Positions 31,001-41,441 of a DNA stretch of 64,000 nt are shown piece by piece; within the stretch, counting starts at the first letter, position 1, and each line of letters opens with the position of its first letter. Location of the stretch: IMG/VR virus record IMGVR_UViG_3300023049_000005, positions 137,053 to 201,052 of that record. One strand, 5' to 3'. The position numbers and the translations under genes are program-made. Under the pieces are notes generated by a model. The model made no database searches and was not told the origin of the DNA. It saw only the letters and a program-made list of their open reading frames with translations. This stretch comes from a virus.

Positions 31001-34000
31001 ATAAACGATAATGTAACAAGCTCTACTACATCAGTATGGAGTGGTAATAAAGTTTACACAGAGATACAAGGATTAAGTTCTTCTGTTAACACTAGAATTG
31101 ATACAGTGAGCGCAAGTGTTATAGGATTAAGCCAATCAGTAGATTCATTAAGTGTGAGTGTTTTTAATAACACCACTACTATAACAGGATTAAGTCAGTC
31201 AATTGATTCAGTAAGTATTAGTGTAGCTAATTTATTGAACGATTCAATTACAGGATCTACTACAGGATGGTCTTCACAAAAGATAAACGATGAACTTGAT
31301 CTTAAACTAGATGATAGTCAGTTAAATGATAGTGCTGCTACTAGTTCTACTACTTCTTTGTGGAGCGTGAACAAGATCTATAATGAATTAGAATTAAAGC
31401 TTGATGATAGCCAAATCAATGACGCTGCTACTAGTTCTACTACCTCATTATGGAGTAGTGATAAACTATATACTGAATTCGAAAACAAACTTGATACAAG
31501 TTTAACTAATAGTTACATTTTCTTAGGGTCACCACAAAATGTAGCAACTCCTACCGAAACTGAAAAAATTTATATAAGCAGTGTTAGTGATGTACCATTA
31601 ACAGAAGAATACTTATTCTTAAATGGGAACACAGTTACATTAGCTCAGAAAATAGAAAGTAATTTCCAAATTGCCGAAAGAACACAACAAGGTTGGATGG
31701 TTAGTAAAAGAAATGTCAATGAAGAAGTTATATTTGATATAGACGTATCTTCTGCTTCTCTATTTAATACTGCATCAAACGAACTAGATATAAGTAATTA
31801 CACAGGGGTTGATTCCTTAAATATCATAGATAGTACAACATCATCTCCTATATCAATAACTATATCTTCAATATCAGGTCTAGAAAGTGGTTATAATATA
31901 AACTTACGTTTAGAAGGACAGGGATCTATAACATTTGAAAACACATCTGCAACAGCAGCTAGTGTGGGGGATTTAATTTTATTTAATGATGAGAATAGAA
32001 CGATAGTGGGTGGAACATATTCACAGGGTATAAATATTAAGAATAAAAATGGTGTCAATTTAGAAATAGACCCACAATTTGATATTATAATAGACCAAGT
32101 AAATAGTAATATCAACGATAGTACAACATCGTCTACTACATCAGTATGGAGTGCTAACAAGATTTACACAGAATTACGAGCTATTGATGCTGATCATCTA
32201 CAAATAAACGATAATGCAACAAGCTCTACTACATCAGTATGGAGTGGTAATAAAGTTTACACAGAGATACAAGGATTAAGTCAATCGATAGACAGTGTGA
32301 GTATTAGTGTAGCTAATATCTTAAATGATAGCATTACAGGATCTACTACGGGATGGAGTTCACAAAAGATAAATAATGAACTCGACCTAAAACTAGACGA
32401 CACTCAGTTAAATGATAGTATAATAGGTACTGATTCTTTATGGAGCAGTGATAAAATAAATAGTGAAGTGCAAGGTTTGAGTTCTTCTGTGAATTCTAGA
32501 ATAGATACTGTAAGTGCTAGTGTAATAGATAACACAAACACTATAATAGGTCTAAGTAGCTCTGTTGATTCTTTAAGCCTGAGTGTATTTAATAACACAA
32601 CCGATATTACAGGATTAAGCAATTCAATAGACATTATTAATGTTACTATCTCAAATATAGAAGGTGATATTATAGGACTGAGCAATTCTATCGATAGTGT
32701 TAGTATTAGTGTGTCTAACTTATTAAATGATAGTATAACTGGTTCAACAACAGGTTGGACTTCACAAAAGATTAACAATGAGTTAGATCTTAAATTGGAT
32801 GATAGTCAATTAAACGATGCTGCTGCTACAAGTAGTACTACATCATTATGGAGTGTGAATAAGATATATACTGAATTACAAGCCATTGATGCTAACGATC
32901 TTCAAATAAATGATAATATAACAGCTACGGATAGTGTTTGGAGTTCTAATAAGATAGATAGCGAAATACAAGGATTAAGCTCATCTGTAAATACTAGAAT
33001 AGACACAGTGAGCGCAAGTGTGATTGGTTTATCCCAATCAGTAGATTCATTAAGTGTGAGTGTATTTAATAACACTACTGATATTACAGGATTAAGTCAA
33101 TCTATTGATTCTGTTAGTATAAGTGTTGCTAATATCTTAAACGATGGTATCACAGGATCTACAACAGGGTGGAGTTCTAATAAGATAGACAGTGAACTTG
33201 ATCTTAAACTAGATGTTAGTCAATTAAATGATAGTATAATAGGTACTCTTTCTTTATGGAGTTCAGATAAGACTAACACAGAGATACAGGGGTTAAGTTC
33301 TTCTGTAAATACTAGAATAGACACCGTAAGCGCAAGTGTGATCGGTTTAAGCCAATCAGTAGATTCATTAAGTCAAAGTGTTGCTACTAATACTACAAAC
33401 ATCGATTCAGTAAGCATAAGTGTAGCTAATATCTTAAATGATAGCATCACAGGTTCTACTACGGGATGGAGTTCTGAAAAGATAGATAACGAACTTGATC
33501 TTAAACTTGATGATAGTCAATTAAATGATGCTGCTGCGACGAGCAGTACAACTTCGCTATGGAGTGTGAATAAGATTTATACCGAGCTACAAACTATTGA
33601 TGCTGATCATTTACAAATAAATGATAACGCAACAAGCTCTACTACATCAGTATGGAGTGGCAACAAAGTTTATACAGAGATACAGGGATTAAGCTCATCG
33701 GTATACGCTGAGATTGATTCAGTAAGCATAAGTGTATCTAATCTTCTTAATGATAGTATTATAGGTTCAACAACAGGATGGACTTCACAGAAGATAAGTG
33801 ATGAACTTGATCTTAAACTAGACGACACTCAAATCAATGACACGGCTACTAGTTCAACTACTTCTTTATGGAGTAGTGATAAATTATATACAGAATTCCA
33901 AGGTAAATTGGGTACAGGATTAACCGAGAGTTATATATTCTTAGGTTCTGTGGGAAATATAGCTACTGAAACACCAACTGAAAAAATATATCCGATAAAC

Positions 34001-37000
34001 GACAACGATGTTCTATTGACCGAAAGCTATTTGGCTCAATTTAGAAGTGATTTAAGTATCGGTCAAAAAGTAGAAACGGTTAATCAAATAGCCGAGAAGA
34101 CTCCAAATGGTTGGTCAATTATAAAGAAAAACATTAACGAAGACTTAATATATGATATTGATATATCTAATTCTAGTAATTATACTATTTCTTCAAATGA
34201 ATTAAATATAAGTGATTACTTAGGTGTAGACACTTTAAATATTATAGATGGTTCAACATCATCACCATTTTCTATAACAGTATCAACTATTGCAGGACTT
34301 TATGCTGATTTCAAAATTAGGTTTACTGTGGACACGGGTGGGGAAGTTACTTTTGAACACACTGACTTGGCTACTGCGTCTTTTGATGATATAGTATTAT
34401 CAAGTGGGGTAAATAAAACTATCACAGGAAGTACTTATAGTGATTATTTATCTATACAAAAAATAGATATAATAAATAAAGAAACGGATTTATCTTCTGA
34501 TAGTATAACAAGTAATATAACAAATAATATTAGTAATAGTATCAATGATGGTACTACTAGTTCTACTACATCACTTTGGAGTGCTAATAAGATATATACT
34601 GAATTACAAGCTATTGATGCTGATCATTTACAAATAATCGACAGTGTTACTAGCTCTACTACTTCTGTTTGGAGTGGTAACAAAGTCTACACAGAGATAC
34701 AAGGATTGAGTTCATCTATATTTGCTGAAATAGATTCAGTAAGTATTAGTGTGTCTAATCTTCTTAACGATAGTATTACGGGTTCTACAACAGGGTGGAC
34801 ATCACAAAAGATAAGCAATGAACTTGACCTTAAACTAGATGATACTCAAATCAATGACACAGCTACTAGTTCTACTACATCATTATGGAGTAGTAATAAA
34901 TTATATACAGAATTTGAAAATAAATTAGATACAGGATTAACAGAAAGTTATATTTTCCTTGGTAATACAGCCAATGAATCAAGCAGAGTTCCAACATCTA
35001 AATTATACATAGATAACGTTAGTACAGATATACTAACAGAGACTTATGTGTCCAATAATTATTCCACTGCTTCAATAGGACAAAAGGTTGAGGCTAGTGA
35101 CCAAATAGCAGAAAAGACACAAACCGATTGGATGATATCTAAGAAGAATCACAACCAAGACATAGTTAAAGATCTAGATATATCTTCTGCTTCTTTATTT
35201 GCTACTTCTTCTAATCAAATGAACATTACACAATTCATTGGTGTGGACACTATAAACATAATTGATAGTAGCACTTCTTCTTTTTCTGCTACAATATCTA
35301 CTATATTTGGATTGTTTGATAGATCTAGTGTTAAATTTAAAGTCACAACAGGCGGTAGCGTAACATTTGAACATACAGACATAGCCTCTGCTTCTTTTTA
35401 TGATATTAGCTTACTTAGTGGAGGAAATGTTACAATAATTGGAAGCACATATAGTGAGTTTTTAAGGTTACAAAAAATTAATAATATTAACATCGAAGAA
35501 GATAATGTGTCTTTAGGTGTCGGATCAGTAACTATAAATGATAGTTCTACTAGTTCTACAACAGAAACATGGAGTGCCGATAAGATATACACAGAGATAA
35601 CAGGTATATCTGCCTCTTTAAGCTCGGAGATAAACGATTCGATAACAGCAACAGATAGTACGTGGAGTAGTGATAAGATACAGACAGAAATAGATGATTC
35701 TAGTTTATATACATCAAACGGTACAATATCTTCTCCTAGGACAATATATGGTAACGAAACACAATTAATATTAGATGGTGGTCAATTTGAGATTTGGGAA
35801 GGAATCGATACAACCGAGTATGGTGTTATTTTAAGAGAAAGTGGTGGTGGTATTAGAGGACAATTTGTATATGATGCGCTATCTAATACAACTAAACTCG
35901 AATTATTAAACGGAACAAGTAGTTTCTTCTTAGCTAATGGTGGAACTGTTAGTGTTAAAGGTGCATTCACTATTGATGATGACGATAATTCACATTATTT
36001 ACAATTCTCAGCAGGATCGTTAACACAAAGTTTAACTTATGTTTTCCCTTCAGATTATGGAACGGATGGTCAAGCACTTATAACAGATGGTTCGGGAACA
36101 TTAGATTGGATTACGGTTGCTACTAATTCACTTAGTATAAATGATAGTTCTACTAACTCTACTACTGAGGTATGGAGCGCAGATAAGACATATACAGAGA
36201 TACAAGGTTTGAGTTCTTCTGTGTTTGGTGAAATTGATTCTGTTAGTATTAGTGTATCTAATCTCCTTAATGATAGTATTACAGGTTCAACAACAGGTTG
36301 GACATCTCAAAAAATTAATAACGAACTAGATCTTAAACTAGATGATACTCAGTTAAATGATGCGGCTGCTACTAGTTCTACTACATCTTTATGGAGTGTG
36401 AATAAGATTTATACAGAATTAGAATTAAAACTTGATGATAGTCAATTAAATGATGCTGTTACTGCAACAGATAGTGTTTGGAGTTCTAATAAGATAGACA
36501 ACGAACTAGATCTTAAAGTAGACAAAACACAAATAGACGATGGTGGTACAGGTACTACATCGTTGTGGAGTGTGGATAGACTGTTGACTGAATTCGAATT
36601 AAAACTAGATGTTAGTCAATTAAATGATAGTATTATATCAGCAACGGGTCTATGGAGTAGTGATAAGATAGATAACGAACTAGATCTTAAACTAGATGAT
36701 ACTCAGTTAAATGATGCGGCTGCTACTAGTTCTACTACTTCATTGTGGAGTGTGAATAAGATTTATACAGAACTAGATTTAAAACTAGACGATAGTCAGT
36801 TAAATGATACAATAACAACGACTAATTCATTATGGTCTTCAGACAAAATAGATACCGAGTTAGACCTTAAGTTAGACGATACTCAGATTAATGATTCTGC
36901 TACAAATGTAAATATTTTATGGTCTTCTGATAAAATAGATACCGAGTTAGATTTAAAACTTGACGACACACAATTAGATGATGGAGTTACTGGTACAGAT

Positions 37001-39853
37001 TCTTTCTGGTCATCAGTTAAGATTACTACTGAGTTAGATACTAAACTTGATGATAATCAGTTAAATGATAGTGCTACAAATTCAACAACTTCATTATGGA
37101 GTGCTGATAAAATTTATACAGAACTAGATTTAAAACTTGATGATAGTCAGTTAAATGATGGTGCAACCAGTTCTACAACATCAATGTGGAGTGCTAATAA
37201 GATACAGTTTGAACTAGACAGTTTGAGTTTTAGTAGTGTAGTTATAAATGATTCAGTTACAGCAACAGATTCTGTATGGTCTTCTGATAAAATAGATACA
37301 GAACTAGATACTAAACTTGATGATACTCAGATTAATGATTCTGCTACAAATGTAAATATTTTATGGTCTTCTGATAAAATAGATACCGAGTTAGACCTTA
37401 AACTTGATGATACTCAATTAAATGACGGTGTTACAGGGACAGACTCTTTCTGGTCTTCTGTTAAGATTACTTCTGAATTAGACTCTAAACTAGATGATAG
37501 TCAATTAAATGATAGTGCTACAAATTCTTTAACATCAATGTGGAGTGCTGATAAAATTTATACTGAATTACAAGCTATTGAAGCTAATGATCTACAAATA
37601 ATCGACAGTGTTACTAGCTCTACTACATCAGTATGGAGTGGTAATAAAGTTTATACAGAATTAGAATTAAAACTAGATGATAGTCAACTAAATGATAGTA
37701 TAACTACATCTACTAACTTATGGAGTGCAGATAAAATACAAACAGAGATAAACGATTCTAGTTTTTATTTAAATAATGGTACATTATCTACTAATAGAAC
37801 AATTGATGCTAATGAATCGACATTAACATTGGAGAGAGGTCAATTTGAAATAACATCAGGAGCTGATACTGTAGATTATGGTTTAATAGTTAGACGAGAT
37901 GTAGGATTGACAGCGTATGCTAAATTAGTCTTTGATGAGTTAAATGACACTGCTATATTAGATGTAGCAAGTCCAACTGGTAGTTTTTTCTCAGCGAGTA
38001 ATGGTATAGTAAGCGTAAATGGAGAGTTTAGGATTTTAGACGATGATCAATCTAATTATTTAAGGTTCTCAGCAGGATCACTAACACAGAGTTTAATATA
38101 TGCTTTCCCACCTAATTATGGTACAAATGGAGAAGTATTAATAACAAATGGTTTAGGTGATCTATCATGGACTGCTTCTAGTGGGGGTGGTATATCATCA
38201 TTAACTGAAAATACTATATTAATAGGTAATACTGTTAATGAACCACAAGAAAGAGTTGTAGAAAAAATTTATGTCGATAACTTATCTACTGAATTCTTAT
38301 CTACCGAATACTTATATACGAATCACTATACTACTTCTATTTCACAAAAAATAGAATCTAAATATCAGGTTGCAGAAAGAACACAACAAGATTGGATGAT
38401 TTCTAAAAAGAACCATAATCAAGATATAATATTTGATATAGATATATCCAATACTAATATTTACTCAACTAGTAGCCAAGCATTAGATATAGAAAATTAT
38501 TTGGGTGCTGACGTATTAAATATAATTGATAGTTCTACGACTTCTTCTATCGGTGTTACAATATCATCTATTATAGGTGTGTTAAATGATTATAGATTTG
38601 CTTTAAGATTAGACGGAGAAGGCACAATAAACTTTGATGATGTAGCAGCAGCGTCTGCTTCGGTTAACAGTATAGTACTAATAGGAACACAGAGCCAAAT
38701 ATTGACAGGTGGAACATACTCAGCAGATATAAAATTCAGAAGAGTTAATGGAGTTAACGTACAAATTGATCCACAAGTGAGTGTTGTATCAGTAGGTACT
38801 AGTGGTGGTGGAGGTTCTAATATTAATGATGCTGTTACTGCAACAGAATCTACATGGTCTTCTACTAAAATATCCTCTGAGATTACTAGTGGTAATACAA
38901 ATATATACACTGCTGACGGGACATTAACATCAGATAGAACGATATCAGGGGGAGCTAATGCTATAATTTTAGCTAATGGTGATTTTAATATACAACCATC
39001 GGGTGTAACTAATATTGGGTTTGGAATAAAAAACGTATCTGCTAATACTTTAGCTGAGTTCATATTTGATTCGTCAAATGGTGGAGCAAAATTAGATTTG
39101 AAAAATTCATCACTAGATAGTTACTTCTCAGCAGATAATGGTGTAGTTAGTGTTGCGGCAGCAGCAGAATTTAGAATATTTGATGATAATAATTCACATT
39201 ATTTAAGACTATCGGCAGGATCATTAACAGCAAATAGAACTTACGTTTTTCCATCAGATTATGGGACAGCAGGGGGAATAATGACATCAGATGGTGCAGG
39301 TAATTTATCTTGGTCAGTTGTTGGTGCAGGAATCGATTCATCAGGAGGTACTGTGTCACTTGAATCAGATCAAAGAGGAAACATATTCCAAATAGGAAGG
39401 GATACTAATGACTATATCTTGGTTAATACCACTGTTATCGATTTCAGATTAGATGGTAACTTAGATATGAGGTTAGAAAATGATGGTGATCTTCATGTTG
39501 ATGGTGATGTATTTGCTTTCTCTACTACAACATCTGATGAAAGCCTTAAAGATAATATCGAAACAATCGAAAGTGCATCAGAAAAAATATCAAAACTTCG
39601 TGGTGTAGAATTTATTTGGAATGGTACATCAAGAAAAGGACAGAAGGATATTGGTCTTATAGCACAGGAAGTTGAAAAAGTTATACCTGAAGTAGTTTAT
39701 GATAAAACTTTAACTACAGGAGAATACGCAGATAATCCTAAAGATGTTAAGACAGTAGATTATGCAAAACTTGTTGCTCTGCTTATTGAATCTAATAAAG
39801 AACTACAAAACAGAGTTTCTGATTTAGAAGAAGAAATAAAAAAGAAAAAATAA
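28007..39853 (+). CDS. Giant repetitive tail-fibre protein with S74 chaperone, 3948 aa
   Basis: Most of the chain is a coiled-coil-like repeat built from units such as DSVSISVANLLNDSITGST, TGWSSEKINNELDLKLDD and SQLNDAAATSSTTSLWS, recurring dozens of times. Two larger modules interrupt it. One contains ESYIFLG...KIY and AEKTQ..W...K and occurs about four times (near 31.5, 33.9, 34.9 and 38.2 kb). The other, ending in FSAGSLTQSL.Y.FP, occurs three times (near 35.9, 38.0 and 39.2 kb). The last 110 residues are a Peptidase_S74 intramolecular chaperone (SDESLKDNIETIESA...GLIAQEVEKVIPEVV), which trimerises and then cleaves itself off fibre tips. Host attachment is the inferred role. Confidence 0.9.
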   Translation: MTQSGMIKGKQINIESINLIPNESPLALTSFTVSTASTTFSGKQIINLEYLNDQLDLKIDITQINDNATSSTSSLWSADKIYTEITGLSQSIDSVSISISNILNDFITGSTTGWSSEKIDEELITLENSVNIKIDSVSISVANLLNDSITGSTTGWSSEKINNELDLKLDDSQLNDAAATSSTTSLWSVNKIYTELQAIEANDLQINDNATSSTTSLWSANKIYTEIQGLSSSVDARIDIINISVSNIEGDIIGLSNSIDSLSVSVADNTANIDSVSISVANILNDGITGSTTGWSSEKINNELDLKLDDSQLNDSIIGTLSLWSSDKISSEIQGLSSSVNTRIDTVSASVIGLSQSVDSLSQSVATNTTNIDSVSISVANLLNDSITGSITGWSSEKIDEELITLENNINSQLDLKLDDSQLNDTIVGTDSLWSSDKIDSEIQGLSSSVNTRIDTVSASVIGLSQSVDSISISVTNNTSTITGLSQSIDVINVTISNIEGDITGLSQSIDSVSISVANLLNDSITGSTTGWSSEKIDEELITLENNINSQLDLKLDVSQLNDAAATSSTTSLWSVNKIYTELQAIEANDLQINDAVTATDSVWSSNKIDNELDLKVDKTQIDDGGTGTTSLWSVDRLLTEFELKLDVSQLNDSIISATGLWSSDKISSEIQGLSSSVNTRIDTVSASVIGLSQSVDSLSQSVATNTTNIDSVSISVANILNDSVTGSTTGWSSNKIDSELDFKLDDTQLNDVVIGTNSLWSSDKINSEVQGLSSSVYAEIDSVSISVANLLNDSITGSTTGWTSQKIDSELDLKLDVSQLNDAAATSSTTSLWSVNKIYNELQAIDADHLQINDNATSSTTSVWSGNKVYTEIQGLSSSVYAEIDSVSISVSNLLNDNITGSTTGWSSEKIDEELITLENNINIKIDSVSISVANLLNDSITGSTTGWSSEKINSELDLKLDDSQLNDVAATSSTTSLWSVNKIYTELQAIDADHLQINDNVTSSTTSVWSGNKVYTEIQGLSSSVNTRIDTVSASVIGLSQSVDSLSVSVFNNTTTITGLSQSIDSVSISVANLLNDSITGSTTGWSSQKINDELDLKLDDSQLNDSAATSSTTSLWSVNKIYNELELKLDDSQINDAATSSTTSLWSSDKLYTEFENKLDTSLTNSYIFLGSPQNVATPTETEKIYISSVSDVPLTEEYLFLNGNTVTLAQKIESNFQIAERTQQGWMVSKRNVNEEVIFDIDVSSASLFNTASNELDISNYTGVDSLNIIDSTTSSPISITISSISGLESGYNINLRLEGQGSITFENTSATAASVGDLILFNDENRTIVGGTYSQGINIKNKNGVNLEIDPQFDIIIDQVNSNINDSTTSSTTSVWSANKIYTELRAIDADHLQINDNATSSTTSVWSGNKVYTEIQGLSQSIDSVSISVANILNDSITGSTTGWSSQKINNELDLKLDDTQLNDSIIGTDSLWSSDKINSEVQGLSSSVNSRIDTVSASVIDNTNTIIGLSSSVDSLSLSVFNNTTDITGLSNSIDIINVTISNIEGDIIGLSNSIDSVSISVSNLLNDSITGSTTGWTSQKINNELDLKLDDSQLNDAAATSSTTSLWSVNKIYTELQAIDANDLQINDNITATDSVWSSNKIDSEIQGLSSSVNTRIDTVSASVIGLSQSVDSLSVSVFNNTTDITGLSQSIDSVSISVANILNDGITGSTTGWSSNKIDSELDLKLDVSQLNDSIIGTLSLWSSDKTNTEIQGLSSSVNTRIDTVSASVIGLSQSVDSLSQSVATNTTNIDSVSISVANILNDSITGSTTGWSSEKIDNELDLKLDDSQLNDAAATSSTTSLWSVNKIYTELQTIDADHLQINDNATSSTTSVWSGNKVYTEIQGLSSSVYAEIDSVSISVSNLLNDSIIGSTTGWTSQKISDELDLKLDDTQINDTATSSTTSLWSSDKLYTEFQGKLGTGLTESYIFLGSVGNIATETPTEKIYPINDNDVLLTESYLAQFRSDLSIGQKVETVNQIAEKTPNGWSIIKKNINEDLIYDIDISNSSNYTISSNELNISDYLGVDTLNIIDGSTSSPFSITVSTIAGLYADFKIRFTVDTGGEVTFEHTDLATASFDDIVLSSGVNKTITGSTYSDYLSIQKIDIINKETDLSSDSITSNITNNISNSINDGTTSSTTSLWSANKIYTELQAIDADHLQIIDSVTSSTTSVWSGNKVYTEIQGLSSSIFAEIDSVSISVSNLLNDSITGSTTGWTSQKISNELDLKLDDTQINDTATSSTTSLWSSNKLYTEFENKLDTGLTESYIFLGNTANESSRVPTSKLYIDNVSTDILTETYVSNNYSTASIGQKVEASDQIAEKTQTDWMISKKNHNQDIVKDLDISSASLFATSSNQMNITQFIGVDTINIIDSSTSSFSATISTIFGLFDRSSVKFKVTTGGSVTFEHTDIASASFYDISLLSGGNVTIIGSTYSEFLRLQKINNINIEEDNVSLGVGSVTINDSSTSSTTETWSADKIYTEITGISASLSSEINDSITATDSTWSSDKIQTEIDDSSLYTSNGTISSPRTIYGNETQLILDGGQFEIWEGIDTTEYGVILRESGGGIRGQFVYDALSNTTKLELLNGTSSFFLANGGTVSVKGAFTIDDDDNSHYLQFSAGSLTQSLTYVFPSDYGTDGQALITDGSGTLDWITVATNSLSINDSSTNSTTEVWSADKTYTEIQGLSSSVFGEIDSVSISVSNLLNDSITGSTTGWTSQKINNELDLKLDDTQLNDAAATSSTTSLWSVNKIYTELELKLDDSQLNDAVTATDSVWSSNKIDNELDLKVDKTQIDDGGTGTTSLWSVDRLLTEFELKLDVSQLNDSIISATGLWSSDKIDNELDLKLDDTQLNDAAATSSTTSLWSVNKIYTELDLKLDDSQLNDTITTTNSLWSSDKIDTELDLKLDDTQINDSATNVNILWSSDKIDTELDLKLDDTQLDDGVTGTDSFWSSVKITTELDTKLDDNQLNDSATNSTTSLWSADKIYTELDLKLDDSQLNDGATSSTTSMWSANKIQFELDSLSFSSVVINDSVTATDSVWSSDKIDTELDTKLDDTQINDSATNVNILWSSDKIDTELDLKLDDTQLNDGVTGTDSFWSSVKITSELDSKLDDSQLNDSATNSLTSMWSADKIYTELQAIEANDLQIIDSVTSSTTSVWSGNKVYTELELKLDDSQLNDSITTSTNLWSADKIQTEINDSSFYLNNGTLSTNRTIDANESTLTLERGQFEITSGADTVDYGLIVRRDVGLTAYAKLVFDELNDTAILDVASPTGSFFSASNGIVSVNGEFRILDDDQSNYLRFSAGSLTQSLIYAFPPNYGTNGEVLITNGLGDLSWTASSGGGISSLTENTILIGNTVNEPQERVVEKIYVDNLSTEFLSTEYLYTNHYTTSISQKIESKYQVAERTQQDWMISKKNHNQDIIFDIDISNTNIYSTSSQALDIENYLGADVLNIIDSSTTSSIGVTISSIIGVLNDYRFALRLDGEGTINFDDVAAASASVNSIVLIGTQSQILTGGTYSADIKFRRVNGVNVQIDPQVSVVSVGTSGGGGSNINDAVTATESTWSSTKISSEITSGNTNIYTADGTLTSDRTISGGANAIILANGDFNIQPSGVTNIGFGIKNVSANTLAEFIFDSSNGGAKLDLKNSSLDSYFSADNGVVSVAAAAEFRIFDDNNSHYLRLSAGSLTANRTYVFPSDYGTAGGIMTSDGAGNLSWSVVGAGIDSSGGTVSLESDQRGNIFQIGRDTNDYILVNTTVIDFRLDGNLDMRLENDGDLHVDGDVFAFSTTTSDESLKDNIETIESASEKISKLRGVEFIWNGTSRKGQKDIGLIAQEVEKVIPEVVYDKTLTTGEYADNPKDVKTVDYAKLVALLIESNKELQNRVSDLEEEIKKKK
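29784..30007 (+). repeat. Long exact direct repeat in fibre gene, copy 1
   Basis: By reading, 224 bases are identical to 36447-36670 of the same gene, starting TAAATGATGCTGTTACTG and ending GGAGTAGTGATAAGATA. Identity at synonymous sites means recent duplication or gene conversion, unlike the diverged repeats around it. Confidence 0.85.
36447..36670 (+). repeat. Long exact direct repeat in fibre gene, copy 2
   Basis: Second copy of the 224-base segment at 29784-30007, in the same reading frame and 6.66 kb apart. Confidence 0.85.
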
Positions 39854-40779
39854 TGCCACTACAAGCATCGGGACAAATAAGTTTAGGTAACATAGCAGAC
39901 GAACTTGGTAGCGCAAAATCAAATCTGAGTTTAGGTGATTCTATAACTACTGCCGAACTTAATGGAACTAACCCTGATCAAATGTCAGACTTTTATAGTT
40001 ATGCAAACTCAAAACAATACAACGCACAGACAGCCGCAGCTCATGGTATTTTCTATGAATGTGGTACAACAGATAATTATGCTCTACCTACGCCCGCATC
40101 GGACTTCTCATGTTCTGTTTGGTGTAAACCAAGACTATCAACAAAGGCAAATTTTTATCAATGCGATTTTAGACCCAATAGCGGATCTGATGCAACTAGT
40201 AGATTTATACTTGTATATGTGGCTAGTACTAATGCATTGTATGCAAGATACCAATCAACTGGTGGTAACTTTGAAGCTAGGTGTGCGTTACATGACGCTA
40301 CGACTAATGCAGAGCTAACAGGTGTTGAAGTTTCTGCTACAGGATGGTGTACTAGTCAAGTTGGTAACGTTAATAGTGATGGGTTTGCGCACTTAGCTTG
40401 TACGTATGATGGTAGCCAAACCCTCGCTGCTGCTGCTTTTAAAATATATTGGAATGGGGCTGAATTAGACATAACAGCCTCTACAAATGCATCTAGGAGT
40501 CCTTTCGCCCCAGGATTGGGATATGGTGCTTCTGGTAATTCAGCAGATGATAACTTAGGAACATCAGGAGACCATGATATGTTTAGCGCATTTACTTCTG
40601 TACTCACGGGAGAAAACATCACAAAATTGTATAATAATGGTATACCTGTGAGTGATGCACAACATGGTATAGGGAATATTCTTTTGGAATCTAGAATAGA
40701 GACTACGGTTACTGTGGATACTTCGCTAAACGGAGATTGGTCGATAGCATCTAATGGTGGTACAATTACAGCATATTAA
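39853..40779 (+). CDS. LamG/concanavalin-like virion protein, 308 aa
   Basis: A short N-terminal segment (ISLGNIADELGSAKSNLSLGD...MSDFYSYA) of a type found at the start of phage fibre-associated proteins is followed by a LamG-like jelly-roll domain (about 65-285). That domain includes FSCSVWCKPR, DGFAHLACTYDGS, FKIYWNGAEL and ENITKLYNNGIP. Such domains bind carbohydrate. The start overlaps the giant fibre stop by one base, so the two are coupled. Probably a fibre-tip adhesin or accessory. Usage of GC-rich codons is slightly higher than in neighbours, a weak hint of transfer. Confidence 0.78.
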   Translation: MPLQASGQISLGNIADELGSAKSNLSLGDSITTAELNGTNPDQMSDFYSYANSKQYNAQTAAAHGIFYECGTTDNYALPTPASDFSCSVWCKPRLSTKANFYQCDFRPNSGSDATSRFILVYVASTNALYARYQSTGGNFEARCALHDATTNAELTGVEVSATGWCTSQVGNVNSDGFAHLACTYDGSQTLAAAAFKIYWNGAELDITASTNASRSPFAPGLGYGASGNSADDNLGTSGDHDMFSAFTSVLTGENITKLYNNGIPVSDAQHGIGNILLESRIETTVTVDTSLNGDWSIASNGGTITAY

Positions 40780-40791
40780 AAAATAAAAAAC

Positions 40792-40822
40792 TTGCGTAAT
40801 TAGATATTTATTCCTATATTTG
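40792..40822 (+). promoter_or_regulatory. Bacteroidetes-type promoter
   Basis: TTG (40792-40794), a 20-base spacer and TATATTTG (40815-40822), 22 bases before the ATG at 40845. This is one of the two clearest matches to the host-type consensus in the window. Confidence 0.7.
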
Positions 40823-40844
40823 CTTCAAATGTAGACAAACAGAC

Positions 40845-41405
40845 ATGGAAACTAAAGAATTAATATTTGAAAATCTTATCAACGTTGCCTCTGAGTTTAA
40901 CTTAGATGATATTCTTAGTGATGATTCCTTTTTAGGTGATAATATTGCTATTGGGTTTTATTTTGGTGTTTCTTTATCGAGTAATTTAGGCACGGATGAT
41001 CTTTCTAATGAATTACTAGAGAAATTTTATTTCATAAATAAGAACAAGGATTTTAAATCTAAAGAAATACTGAAGAAAGAGGTAAAGAATAGAATCTATA
41101 GCAACATCGATCCTATTCAAATTAAAAATTATATTCTTAATAAAATTAGTGAGAGAATTGAACGCTTTAGTAAGGATGAATATAAAGATTTTAAGCAAAT
41201 TAATATCGTTTTGGGGCTTCTAAAAGAAGCAAAAATTCTTTTTGAAGACGGACGGCATATAGAAGTCGAAAGATGTTTAGCTACCCTTTTATCATATATT
41301 GAATTATTAGAAGGTGGTGTGCCTATACACGCTACATATATGGAATCCGTTATCGGTCTTAATAGGTTGTTTTTTCCCCTAAGTTATTATAGAAATATTT
41401 GTTAA
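40845..41405 (+). CDS. Hypothetical protein, 186 aa
   Basis: Unrecognised; predicted largely helical with acidic N-terminus (FNLDDILSDDSFLGDNIAIGF). Monocistronic: its own host-type promoter upstream and a strong terminator directly behind it suggest early or separately timed expression, which would fit a host-takeover protein. That is inference. Confidence 0.6.
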   Translation: METKELIFENLINVASEFNLDDILSDDSFLGDNIAIGFYFGVSLSSNLGTDDLSNELLEKFYFINKNKDFKSKEILKKEVKNRIYSNIDPIQIKNYILNKISERIERFSKDEYKDFKQINIVLGLLKEAKILFEDGRHIEVERCLATLLSYIELLEGGVPIHATYMESVIGLNRLFFPLSYYRNIC

Positions 41406-41414
41406 AAACATCGG

Positions 41415-41441
41415 AGGTGCTATTGATTTAGCACCTTTTTT
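41415..41441 (+). terminator. Rho-independent terminator
   Basis: AGGTGCTA (41415-41422) pairs with TAGCACCT (41429-41436) across a short loop, followed by a T run. It ends the single-gene unit starting at 40845. Confidence 0.88.

Noticed and set aside
28007-39853. CRISPR-like repetitive DNA
   Set aside because: Repeats are in frame, vary in length, have no uniform spacers and encode a continuous protein.
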